From the NCBI RefSeq assembly GCF_041380015.1, contig NZ_CP159978.1: a stretch of DNA of 64,000 bases. One strand, given 5' to 3'. The translations under genes and the position numbers were made by a program. Below, in pieces: positions 17,481 to 25,620 of this stretch. Position 1 is the stretch's first letter; every line of letters begins with the position of its first letter. This DNA is from Buchananella felis (GTDB taxonomy: Bacteria; Actinomycetota; Actinomycetes; Actinomycetales; Actinomycetaceae). The notes beneath the pieces are model-generated. The model was given only the letters and a program-made list of their open reading frames with translations, searched no databases and had not been told where the DNA came from.

Positions 17481-18104
17481 ATGTTCAACGCCCAACCGTT
17501 TGCCGCCCCGCTAGGACTCGACGTAGAGGACGCAAAGCAGGCCATGCGCAAGCACATTCGCGCCACCCGCCTGAGCCGGGCGCGCAAGGACCACCAGGAG
17601 GCCAACTCCGCCCTCACGCAGAAGGTGCTGGAGGTGTGCGAGGGCGCCCAGAGCGTGTGCGTGTACGTCTCGGTTGACAGCGAGCCCTCCACCCTGGAGG
17701 CGCTGGAGGCGCTGCGCGAGCGCGGTCAGCGGGTGCTGGTGCCCGTGCTGGGGCCGGGCCTGGCGCGCACCTGGGGCGAGTATCGGGGTGCGGAGGACTT
17801 GCAGCTGCGTAACCCGGGCCGCCCGCCGGAGCCCTCCGGCGAGGTGCTGCCTGCGGAGGCGCTGGAGGCGTGCCAGGTGATCATCACCCCGGCGCTGGCC
17901 GTCGACGCCGCCGGCAACCGCTTGGGGCAGGGCGGGGGCTGGTACGACCGCGTGCTGCGCCACGCCCACCCCGACGCCCGCGTCTACGCGATGGTCTTCG
18001 ACGACGAGCTGGCCCCGCTCGGGGTGCTGCCCACCGAGGACCACGACCTGCCCGTTCACGCCGTCATCACCCCCACCCGCGTGGTGCGGGTGCGGCGCGG
18101 GTAG
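17481..18104 (+). CDS. 5-formyltetrahydrofolate cyclo-ligase
   Basis: A 207-residue enzyme that converts 5-formyl-THF to 5,10-methenyl-THF using ATP. The family signature NRLGQGGGWYDR is at about residues 143-154, and the basic N-terminal KQAMRKHIRATR is present. I start at the ATG at 17481 because an upstream ATG at 17409 would overlap the divergent galU start and leave no promoter. A GGGA lies twelve bases before it. The 70-base gap should hold both promoters. Synteny with galU on one side and SAF-mscL on the other is typical of actinobacteria. After the stop, 18121-18190 holds short tandem repeats (GGGCTGAAAGCGCGC and GCGCCGGTAG units). Confidence 0.92.
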   Translation: MFNAQPFAAPLGLDVEDAKQAMRKHIRATRLSRARKDHQEANSALTQKVLEVCEGAQSVCVYVSVDSEPSTLEALEALRERGQRVLVPVLGPGLARTWGEYRGAEDLQLRNPGRPPEPSGEVLPAEALEACQVIITPALAVDAAGNRLGQGGGWYDRVLRHAHPDARVYAMVFDDELAPLGVLPTEDHDLPVHAVITPTRVVRVRRG

Positions 18105-18349
18105 GACGCGCGTGCGGCGCGCGGGGCTGAAAGCGCGCAGGGCTGAAAGCGCGCGGGCCGGGCGCCGGTAGGGCGCCGGTAGGGCGCGCCGTGTCCTGAA
18201 TCGGCGGGGGCGCAGTCTTTTCCCCCGGCCGGAGCGGATGGTCGTGCCTGTGGATCGTCGCGCGGCGCCCATGGCTGTGGATAGTGCCCGCGCCGCGTCG
18301 TGCGCACCCGCCCTTTCGTCGGCCCGGCCCGCGCGGGCAGCCTTGCCCC

Positions 18350-19024
18350 ATGCGGACCTTGTTTTCCCGGTACGGCCGGCTGCTGGCGGTGATAGCCGTG
18401 GTGGCCGCGCTGCTGGTGGCGTGGACGGCAATGCGACCGCCCACCCGCACTGCTGTGGTGTTGGTGGACGACGTTGCCGCCGGCCAGCCGATTGCCGCCG
18501 CCGCGCTGGCGGTGAGGCCGCTGAGCGTGGCCGGGGTGCCGGCGGACAGTATCGGGGTGGTGGCGGAGGCGAGCGGGCGGGTGGCGGCCGTGGATCTGCG
18601 CGCGGGCACGGTGTTGAGTCACTCACTGCTGCTGGGGGCGCAGCGTCCCTTCGTCGCGCTGCCCGGACAGGTGCTGGTTCCGGTCGAGGTGGACGATCCG
18701 GTGACCTGGCAGCTGGCTCGCGTGGGCGATTCGGTCCGGGTGCTGCTGCCCGCGAGCGGCCTGTCGCCGCCAAAATCGCAGACCGGCGAGCCGCCCGTGG
18801 TGCTGGCACACCGAGCCACTTTGATAGGGCGCGTCGATCAATCTGCCGAGGTCGCTGAACAGGGCCTATTGGGCGGGGTGGCCGGGTGGGAATCCCCCGG
18901 TTTGTCCACAAGGCGCTTTTTTCTCCTGAGCGCGGAGGAGTCCGCCGCTAGCATGATCGTGTCGCGCAGAGGCGAGGGCCGTCCAGCGCTCCTCCTTCTG
19001 GGACCAGATTCATCCCGAGATTAG
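18350..19024 (+). CDS. SAF domain protein (CpaB/RcpC-like)
   Basis: A 224-residue, probably membrane-anchored protein. A short basic N-terminus and one transmembrane helix (about residues 9-27) are followed by a SAF domain (VDDVAAGQPIAAAALAVRPL). The SAF fold is found in pilus-assembly CpaB proteins, but here the gene stands alone beside mscL, as in many actinobacteria. The ATG at 18350 is preceded by no strong ribosome site; the frame opens earlier at 18284. The stop lies eight bases before the mscL ATG, so the two are probably co-transcribed. Function unknown. Confidence 0.75.
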   Translation: MRTLFSRYGRLLAVIAVVAALLVAWTAMRPPTRTAVVLVDDVAAGQPIAAAALAVRPLSVAGVPADSIGVVAEASGRVAAVDLRAGTVLSHSLLLGAQRPFVALPGQVLVPVEVDDPVTWQLARVGDSVRVLLPASGLSPPKSQTGEPPVVLAHRATLIGRVDQSAEVAEQGLLGGVAGWESPGLSTRRFFLLSAEESAASMIVSRRGEGRPALLLLGPDSSRD

Positions 19025-19032
19025 GAGAGAAA

Positions 19033-19422
19033 ATGCTCAAGGGTTTCAAGGACTTCATCACCCGTGGCAACGTTGTTGACCTGGCCGTCGGTGTGATCGT
19101 CGGTGCCGCCTTCTCCGGCATCGTCAACGCGCTGAACGAGAAGTTCCTCAGCCCGCTCATCGCGGGCATCTTTGGCCAGCCCAACTTCGACGCCATCGGT
19201 CAGTTCACCGTCCGTGGCGCCGTCGTGCAGCCCGGCGCCATCGCCACCGCCGTGCTGAACTTCCTCATCGTCGCCGCCTCCCTCTACTTCTTCGTGGTGG
19301 TCCCGCTGAACAAGATGGCCGAGGCCCGCAAGAAGAACGAGGAGGAGGCCCCGGAGGCCCCCGTCAAGACCGACGAGGCCGTGCTGCTGGAGGAGATCCG
19401 CGACCTGCTGAAGAAGCAGTGA
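19033..19422 (+). CDS. mscL: Large-conductance mechanosensitive channel
   Basis: A 129-residue MscL, the pentameric emergency valve opened by membrane tension on osmotic downshock. The N-terminal amphipathic helix and TM1 (FKDFITRGNVVDLAVGVIVG) and TM2 (ATAVLNFLIVAASLYFFVVV) are clear, with a charged C-terminal helix. TTAGGAGAGAAA gives a strong ribosome site immediately before the ATG. A strong terminator follows. Confidence 0.97.
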   Translation: MLKGFKDFITRGNVVDLAVGVIVGAAFSGIVNALNEKFLSPLIAGIFGQPNFDAIGQFTVRGAVVQPGAIATAVLNFLIVAASLYFFVVVPLNKMAEARKKNEEEAPEAPVKTDEAVLLEEIRDLLKKQ

Positions 19423-19491
19423 CCCACTCACGTTCCGCGTCACCCGCCCGGGGCGAGCTGCCCGGGTAATGGCGAGCGGCGGCAGATGCAG

Positions 19492-19538
19492 CAGTGGGGG
19501 TTGGCGAGCTAGTGCTCGCCAACCCCCACTGTTTCTTT
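19492..19538 (+). terminator. Intrinsic terminator of mscL
   Basis: A perfect 18-bp stem (19492-19509 with 19514-19531) with loop TAGT is followed by TTTCTTTT. A smaller GC hairpin precedes it at about 19446-19467. Confidence 0.92.
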
Positions 19539-19570
19539 TGCGACCAGCCCGGGCCCTGGGCCTACTCGCC

Positions 19571-19646
19571 GAGACTTGTCCAACCCCCGCGAGACTTGTC
19601 CTTAGCGGGGTGGCTAATGACAAGGCCCGGCGCGCTTTGACAAGTT
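19571..19646. repeat. Class B palindromic 20-bp-register array, locus 1
   Basis: GACTTGTC begins at 19573 and 19593, and the reverse word GACAAG begins at 19619 and 19639. Arm steps are 20 bp and the centre step is 26 bp. The element at 59.5 kb has identical geometry and nearly identical flanks (TTAGCGGGG, GGCCCGGCGCG, CGGCGGGG). It lies between mscL and a converging gene. Confidence 0.88.
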
Positions 19647-19672
19647 CCGGCGGGGAACTGGGAGGCACGGGG

Positions 19673-19987
19673 CTACCAGTGCGGCGGTACCTCGCGCTTC
19701 AGCTCAGCCTCCCGCTGGGCCTGGGCCTGCCGGGACGCCAGTAGCTCGCGCAGGCGCTCGGCCCCCTGCCCCTGGCCGGGAGAGGTGGGCGTGCCCGCAG
19801 CCTCTGCCTCCGCCGCGAGCAGGGCCTCCTGCTCCGCGCGAAAGGCCTCGCGCGCCTTGGAGCCTGCCACGATGCGCACGTTCCTCTCCTGCGGCAGCTC
19901 CGCCGGCAGGCGAAAGCGCAGCTCCCGCTTGCCTGGGGAGACGTCCTGCGGCTGGGTCCGGGCGCCGCGCCCGCGCCTGCCCACCAT
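19673..19987 (-). CDS. Small conserved-type hypothetical protein coupled to the helicase-like gene
   Basis: A 104-residue, Arg/Glu/Ala-rich soluble protein with no motif I recognise. A basic start (VGRRGRGARTQPQ) and a short ELRFRLPAELPQ segment precede a long charged helix (AREAFRAEQEALLAAEAEA). Its ATG at 19987 overlaps the stop of the upstream gene (TGATG), and a GTG one codon earlier is also possible, so translation is coupled to the helicase-like protein. The two products probably act together. Its end abuts the class B array. Confidence 0.65.
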   Translation of the reverse strand: MVGRRGRGARTQPQDVSPGKRELRFRLPAELPQERNVRIVAGSKAREAFRAEQEALLAAEAEAAGTPTSPGQGQGAERLRELLASRQAQAQREAELKREVPPHW

Positions 19988-22900
19988 CACGACTGGTGGG
20001 CGCGGCGCACCACGTGCCCCAGCACCGCGTCTGCCTGCGCGCCCCGGCGCTTGAGTCCGAGCTCCTTGCGCAGCTCCTCCACCAGCTCCTCGTGCGAGCG
20101 CTCCAGGCCGTCGGACTCGATCCAGGCCAGGAGCTCGTCCAGTTGGTCGTCGCCGTACGCGGCCAGGGGCAGCCCGGAGGCGGTGGGCGGCCGCACGCCG
20201 CGCGGCCGCCCCACGGGCGCGGCCGGCGCGGCCGCGCCCTGCTCGCCTTCGTCGCCGCTTTGCGCCGCCTCGGCGTCGGCCTCCGGCTCATCGCTCGGCA
20301 CCCCGGCTGCCGCAGCCTCGGCGTCTTCCTGGCGCTTGCGTTCCAGGGCGCGCTCGCGTAGCACGTCTACCACCAGGGATTCCAGGTGGTCGGCCTGCCA
20401 CTGGGGGTCTAGGAAGATCGCGGCGGAGGAAGCGGTGTGAACCACCCAGCCTCGGTCTTCTAGGCGCTCCACCCAGTGCCGGTCGCGGCGGCGCTGGGAG
20501 GGTTCGGCCACGTAGTCGGCGTTGTCGGTCAGGAGGGCCACCACGTACTCGTCGGGCAGGTCTGGGTGTCCCAGGGCCAGCGGGATGCGGATGCCGCCGG
20601 GGGTGCCGTAGTTCGCGGTGACGGTCAGGCCCTTGCGGAAGAGGCGCTCGGCCAGGTCCACGAGCAGCGGGTCGGGCTCGACGTCGCTGCCCGCGCCCAC
20701 GCCCGCGCCCGCGCCGACCGTCGCACCGGCGGTCGCCGCCTCGTCGCTGCCGACGCCAGCACCACTAGCACCGCCAGTCCCGACACCACTGGCACCGACC
20801 TCACCAGCGCCCCACGCACCGGTCACGCCGGCACCGGCCGCACTGCCATCCCCGCTGGCGGCAGCGGCACCGTTGGCCGCGTTGTCGCTCTTGCCCTCGG
20901 CGGCAGCGTCGTCCCTGCCGGCGGCATGCGCGCGCTGCGGGCCGCGCTTGGGGGCGGCCGCCACGGTGCCGGATCGGCCGACGCCGCTCGCGTTGTCCGC
21001 CTCGGCGGGGGCGGCGGGCAGGTCCAGCAGCTCCAGCTTGCCCTCGGCCGCCAGCAGCAGGTCGCGCAGCAGGCGCGGGCCGGGGGCGAGCAGGCGGTGC
21101 GGGTCCAGGTCGTCGCCGTGCAGGCAGGAGACCACGCTGAGGCGGGAGCGCACGGCGTCCAGGGTGTCCACCATGCCGGTCAGGCCCTCGGGGGTGGCCA
21201 GGGCGCCGAAGCGGTGCAGGACCCGGTTGGACTGGGTCTTGGCGAAGCCGACGGCCAGGATCACGTGGTCGCGGCGCAGGCCGGCCACGTCCTCGACGGC
21301 GCGCACCTGGAACGCCTCCGGGGTGTCGGCGTAGATGAAGTTGGCCAGCTCCACGCTCTCCTGGGCGGCGCGGTGGATCGCGTCGGTGATCCGGCCGGCG
21401 TGGAAGGCGTTGAGGGCGGTGACCGCCAGGGTCTGCTCCGGGAAGACGGTGGCGTGCTCGCACACCGCCTCCACCACGGCCGCCACCTCCGGGTCCACGG
21501 ACTGCACGTTCTCAGCGCCCGGGTTGGGGGTGCCCCGTCCGTCCACGAACAGCATCCGCAGCCGGGAGATTCGGCGCGGGGAGGGCACGGAGCGCACCAG
21601 GCCGCCGTGCCCGTAGGCGGCCAGCAGGGCAGAGATCTCGCCGTCGCGGTCGGCGCGGTCGGTGGGCAGTTCCAGGGTGGGCAGCAGCTCGCGCACCTCG
21701 GCACCGATCCCGCCGGGGCGGTGCAGCTCACCGGCGATAACCACCTGGTGGGCGCGCGCCACCAGGGAGATCACGCGCTCGATGGGTACGTTGGCCTCCA
21801 CGATCAGCAGGTCGATCGGGGTCTCGTGCGGCAGCAGGGCGGGGGCCAGCAGCGCCGGGATGGACCACATGGGCAGCAGGCGGCGGGCCAGCGGGTAGTC
21901 GGCCAGGGTCTGGGCCAGCTGGCCGGCGTGCTCCGGGGCCAGGCAGTAGTAGAGCTGCCCGGCGCCCTCGTAGTCGCGGTCCACCTGTTCGCGCACGCGC
22001 GCCACGGCGGCGCGCAGCAGCGGGCCGGCCAGGGTCTGCACGTGCTGCTTGTCCAGGTTGCGCACGGAGAAGGACAGCTGGCTGAGCGCCTGCCCGTCCA
22101 GGTTCTGCAGGTGCGGGTCGCCGGTGAGGATGTGCTGCAGCACGGACACCCACCAGGCCAGCTCGAACTCCTTGATGAGCATGTCGCTCTCGACTCGCCT
22201 GCCGCGCAGGTCGGCCACCAGCTCGGTGAGGCCCAGCTGGGCGATCTCCTGCGTCAGCTGCGCGTGCAGGGGCAGGCGCTCGGTGTAGGCCGGTGAGGCC
22301 AGGGCCGCCAACAGGCGGGCCAGCGGCTCGAAGGCCACGTCAGCCAGCGCCACTCCCCCGGGCTTTGCCACCACGGCGTCCACCACTTCCAGCTCCGCAG
22401 CCACCCGGTCGGCGTGGGCGCGCAGCTCGGCCAGACCGGTGGGCAGCACGGGCCACCCGCCCTGGGCGGCGTAGCGGCGCCAGATCTCGCGGCGCTGCTG
22501 CACCTTGACCAGCTCCCCGTGCAGGTCGTCCACCGTGCGCCCGGGGCGCACCAGGGACTTGGCCTGCTTGGCCAGGCGGCGCCGGTCGCGCCACTTCATC
22601 GTGTAGGCGTGCTCGCGGCGCCACTCCTTGGTGGCCGTGGCGATCACCATGTCCGCCGCCGAGCGCTCGAAAATGGTCGGTAGGAACACGTCTAGGGAAT
22701 CGCGCACCCCGTCCAGCATGTCCAGCTGTTCCAGCCACTGGTTCACCGTCTCGGCCTCAACCAGGCCGGTCTCCTCGGCTACGTCGTGCACGTCCACCCG
22801 CAGCGTCTCCAGCATGCCGGCCTCGGCCAGCGGCGTCTGGCCCGGCACGTCCACGGCCTCGGTGCCGGGCTCGCCGTGCAGGGCCAGCACGGAGGCCACC

Positions 22901-24597
22901 ACGGTCTCGGCGTGCTCCGGGCTGTCCAGGTCCGCCCCGAACCAGGGCGTTGTGTGCGGCTGGGCGGCCAGCAGACCGGACTCGTCGGTGCGGCGCAGCA
23001 GGTCGTGGGCCGCCTGCCGGCCCGCCGCAGAGATCGTCTGCAGCTGCTGGGAGGAGAACTGCACTTTGGTGCGCGGGCAGGGCCTGCCGGAGGTGAGGCC
23101 GGAGAGCTCGCCCAGCACCTTGTGCATGGAGGCGCCCCACTCCTCGCGGTGACGGTAGAGGGCGTCGATGTAGTTGGCCAGGCCGGTGCGGGCCGCCACC
23201 AGGCGTTCGCGAATGTCGGCGATCTCGTCGTCGTTGATGTCAACGGACTCGCGACTGATGGCGGCGCGCAGGGAGGCGGCCAGGCCCGCCTGCCAGCCGT
23301 CCTCGCGGGTGGCGTCAGCGAACAGGCAATCCAGGCCCAGGTCCGTGACCGTGGCGCTCAGGGCCGCAGCGGTACGGCGGGAACCGGGCACGAACACGCT
23401 CACCCGGCCGGTGGCTGCAGCGTCGGCCATCACGGCCGCCACGGTGGCCGCCAGGTTGGAACCGGCCGGCGCGTTCACCGCCAGGTCGTTGCCGGCCACC
23501 ACGGCGTCGATCACCGCCAGCTGGTCGGGGTCAAGGTCTCCCGCGCCGCGCTCCAGCGACGGCTCCCGGTCGGTCTCCACGCGGGCCGGCAGGGCGGTGT
23601 TCAGCACGGACAGCGCGCCCTCGTCGCCCACGATCGCCGCCACCAGCGCGGAGGAGCGCAGCTCCGGCAGCGCCTCCTCGAAGGCGGCCAGCAGGTCCTC
23701 CTCCGGCTGCACCACCAGGCCCAGCCGCAGCGTGTCCACCTTCTGGAAGCCCGGCAGGGCCTCGCTACCCAGCTGCTGCAGGAAGTCCAGCGCGGCCTGC
23801 GGGGAGAAACCGCGCGGGGTGACGCAGGCGTCCACCAGGGCACCGCTGTCCACGTGGATGCCGCGCGCCCGCACCGCGCGCACGAAGGCCGGGGCCACCT
23901 GCAGCGCCGTGTCCACCGTGAAGGTGACCGCGTCGTCCGTGGCGCCCGTCAGCTTCACCGGGCACAGCAGCAGCGGCGCGTGGGCGCGGCTGGGCTGGCT
24001 GGCCTTCACCCCGATCGTGTGGTCGGCGCGCTCGTTCAGCTCCCGCACCGAGGTCTCACCGCCCACCTCCTCGGTCCACGAGGCCTCACCGATCGCCAGG
24101 TGGATCGGGGCCACCACGTTGTTGGAGCGGGCCTTGGACAGCGCGCGACGGATCGCTCGCACCGTCTTTTGCGCCTCCGCCAACGCGGCCGGCTCCCGCA
24201 GCAGGTTGGCCAGGCGCGTGGGCCGGCCCGCGAACAGCTGGGCGTGCCCGCTCGGGTGGGCCTGCGCCAGGTCCAGGATCAGTTCGTCGCCGCCCAGGTC
24301 CGTCTCCTCCACCAGGCGGGTGGCCCACTCCAGCAGCTTGTCCTCTACCGCCCCCCGGTGGTCCTCCTCGCTGAGGATGCCCGCCTCGCGGTCGGCCGCA
24401 ACCTGTTGGCCGACGTCGCCGCCGCCACCTTCCTCCTCGCCCGGCGCCTGCGCGGGGGCGGCCAAGTCGGAATCGGCGGGGGCTGCGTCAAAGATCTTGC
24501 CCTCCAGGGGGGAGGCGTCTCCACGCCGCGCCTCGCTCCCCGAGTCGGGCTTGTCAGCGTCGCTCTGGGACCGGCGGAAAAGAGAAAAGGGACTCAC
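19987..24597 (-). CDS. Degenerate superfamily-1 helicase fused to a nuclease-like domain
   Basis: A 1536-residue protein of the DUF4011-like SF1 helicase architecture seen in actinobacteria. An N-terminal domain (to about residue 340) precedes the helicase core. The expected Walker A lysine is missing (NAPAGSNLAAT near residue 376), the DEAD-type motif II reads VEANVP (near 932), and the LNVAxTRAR motif VI reads MVDTLDAVRSRLSV (near 1150). The core is therefore unlikely to hydrolyse ATP. Around 1180-1310 there is an Ala/Gly/Thr-rich linker, then a Vsr/PD-(D/E)xK-like fold (about 1320-1415), and a C-terminal helical module (LRKELGLKRRGAQADAVLG) typical of actinobacterial helicases. It starts with GTG 53 bases after the Nudix gene. 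The role could be DNA repair or defence scaffolding; this is unproven. Confidence 0.8.
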   Translation of the reverse strand: MSPFSLFRRSQSDADKPDSGSEARRGDASPLEGKIFDAAPADSDLAAPAQAPGEEEGGGGDVGQQVAADREAGILSEEDHRGAVEDKLLEWATRLVEETDLGGDELILDLAQAHPSGHAQLFAGRPTRLANLLREPAALAEAQKTVRAIRRALSKARSNNVVAPIHLAIGEASWTEEVGGETSVRELNERADHTIGVKASQPSRAHAPLLLCPVKLTGATDDAVTFTVDTALQVAPAFVRAVRARGIHVDSGALVDACVTPRGFSPQAALDFLQQLGSEALPGFQKVDTLRLGLVVQPEEDLLAAFEEALPELRSSALVAAIVGDEGALSVLNTALPARVETDREPSLERGAGDLDPDQLAVIDAVVAGNDLAVNAPAGSNLAATVAAVMADAAATGRVSVFVPGSRRTAAALSATVTDLGLDCLFADATREDGWQAGLAASLRAAISRESVDINDDEIADIRERLVAARTGLANYIDALYRHREEWGASMHKVLGELSGLTSGRPCPRTKVQFSSQQLQTISAAGRQAAHDLLRRTDESGLLAAQPHTTPWFGADLDSPEHAETVVASVLALHGEPGTEAVDVPGQTPLAEAGMLETLRVDVHDVAEETGLVEAETVNQWLEQLDMLDGVRDSLDVFLPTIFERSAADMVIATATKEWRREHAYTMKWRDRRRLAKQAKSLVRPGRTVDDLHGELVKVQQRREIWRRYAAQGGWPVLPTGLAELRAHADRVAAELEVVDAVVAKPGGVALADVAFEPLARLLAALASPAYTERLPLHAQLTQEIAQLGLTELVADLRGRRVESDMLIKEFELAWWVSVLQHILTGDPHLQNLDGQALSQLSFSVRNLDKQHVQTLAGPLLRAAVARVREQVDRDYEGAGQLYYCLAPEHAGQLAQTLADYPLARRLLPMWSIPALLAPALLPHETPIDLLIVEANVPIERVISLVARAHQVVIAGELHRPGGIGAEVRELLPTLELPTDRADRDGEISALLAAYGHGGLVRSVPSPRRISRLRMLFVDGRGTPNPGAENVQSVDPEVAAVVEAVCEHATVFPEQTLAVTALNAFHAGRITDAIHRAAQESVELANFIYADTPEAFQVRAVEDVAGLRRDHVILAVGFAKTQSNRVLHRFGALATPEGLTGMVDTLDAVRSRLSVVSCLHGDDLDPHRLLAPGPRLLRDLLLAAEGKLELLDLPAAPAEADNASGVGRSGTVAAAPKRGPQRAHAAGRDDAAAEGKSDNAANGAAAASGDGSAAGAGVTGAWGAGEVGASGVGTGGASGAGVGSDEAATAGATVGAGAGVGAGSDVEPDPLLVDLAERLFRKGLTVTANYGTPGGIRIPLALGHPDLPDEYVVALLTDNADYVAEPSQRRRDRHWVERLEDRGWVVHTASSAAIFLDPQWQADHLESLVVDVLRERALERKRQEDAEAAAAGVPSDEPEADAEAAQSGDEGEQGAAAPAAPVGRPRGVRPPTASGLPLAAYGDDQLDELLAWIESDGLERSHEELVEELRKELGLKRRGAQADAVLGHVVRRAHQS

Positions 24598-24650
24598 GCG
24601 CCCACCCTATGCGGAAAGGGGCGGAATATCGCGGATTTTCCCCGGCGCGC

Positions 24651-25235
24651 CTACACCGAGAAGTGCGCCTCACATTGGCCGCCCAGGGCGCGGGCGACCG
24701 CGCGGGAAAAGCGCGGGTTGAGCGGGGGCAGCGCGTCGGCGCGCACGAACCGGGCCGCCACGTTCTCCCCGTCCGCCGGGTGGGGTTCGCCGGAGATCCA
24801 CTCATAGGCGAACGCGATGTCCAGGTATGAGGTGACGTGCCCGTTGGGGTAGGTGACCGGTCCCACCACCTCGGTGGAGAGCAGCCGCACGGCGCGGGCC
24901 TGGACGGCCGCCTCCTCCTCGATCTCGCGGGCACCGGCAACGGCCGGTTCCTCGCGCGGGTCGATGATGCCGGTCACCGGCGTCCAGTGGCCGTTGTCCG
25001 CGCGCTGCACCACCAGCACCTCCACGGCGGCGGGGTCCAACGGGGCGGACCAGTCCAGGGCGGGGCGCGTGGCATCGGCATCGGCGGCGGCCGTGGCTGC
25101 GGCGGCTGGGGCCGTGGCGGCGGCGCCGTCCGGGACGGCAACGGCGCGCACCACGACGGCGGTGACGCCGGGCAGCCAGAGCTCGGTGTTTCCGATCTGG
25201 GCGCGCAGTTCAAGGATGAAGTCCGGGGTGGCCAT
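24651..25235 (-). CDS. Nudix hydrolase
   Basis: A 194-residue pyrophosphohydrolase. The Nudix box GIIDPREEPAVAGAREIEEEA has the catalytic REUxEE core, with the final glycine replaced by alanine. An Ala-rich insertion (about residues 38-60) interrupts the first strand region. The ATG at 25235 was chosen because upstream codons are low-complexity and outside the fold. It is the first gene of a unit with the helicase-like gene 53 bases downstream. The substrate cannot be read from the sequence. Confidence 0.88.
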   Translation of the reverse strand: MATPDFILELRAQIGNTELWLPGVTAVVVRAVAVPDGAAATAPAAAATAAADADATRPALDWSAPLDPAAVEVLVVQRADNGHWTPVTGIIDPREEPAVAGAREIEEEAAVQARAVRLLSTEVVGPVTYPNGHVTSYLDIAFAYEWISGEPHPADGENVAARFVRADALPPLNPRFSRAVARALGGQCEAHFSV

Positions 25236-25397
25236 GGACGAAAGGCTACCGCGCGCGGCCGCGCTGGCCCGGCCCGCCCCACGCCTGCCCGGCCCGGAGT
25301 TGGACCCGCGCACACCCCGACCCGCCCCGGACCTCCCGCCCCGGCTGCCCTTGGGCGCGTCTGCCCGGTCGCAGCCCGGTGTTCCCGGGCGCAAAGC

Positions 25398-25439
25398 CTG
25401 CGGGGTGGGGAGGGCGTTTCCGCCCGCCCCACCCCGCAG
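25398..25439. terminator. Hairpin terminator after the persulfide operon
   Basis: A 19-bp stem with one mismatch (25398-25416 with 25421-25439) lies 18 bases beyond the stop of the 53-residue gene on the minus strand. It separates that operon from the Nudix gene. There is no long T-run. Confidence 0.7.
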
Positions 25440-25456
25440 CCCAGGTATGGGTTAGC

Positions 25457-25618
25457 TCAGTTGCCGAACAGGCGGCCGAGCCAAGAGCCGCCGCCCTCGC
25501 CCTCGTGCCCCTGGCAGCGCTCGGACTGGGGAACGCCAGCCAGCGCCTGCTCGATGTGCTGACCGCACCCGGACCAGGTGGCCTTACCGCACTTGCGGCA
25601 CGTCACTCGACTACACAT
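25457..25618 (-). CDS. 53-residue CxxC/TWxGCG small protein
   Basis: The 53-residue product begins MCSRVTCRKCGKATWSGCGQ and continues HIEQALAGVPQSERC. A likely zinc ribbon is formed by CRKC and the later cysteines (C18, C35). I recall small actinobacterial proteins of the form CxxCxKxTWxGCGxH, so this looks like a genuine conserved gene despite its length. GGAAGGAAA precedes the ATG, which lies two bases after the CoA-disulfide reductase stop, so it is co-transcribed with that gene. A Gly-rich segment and SWLGRLFG follow. It may bind metal or thiols within the persulfide response; this is inferred. Confidence 0.82.
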   Translation of the reverse strand: MCSRVTCRKCGKATWSGCGQHIEQALAGVPQSERCQGHEGEGGGSWLGRLFGN

Positions 25619-25620
25619 GT

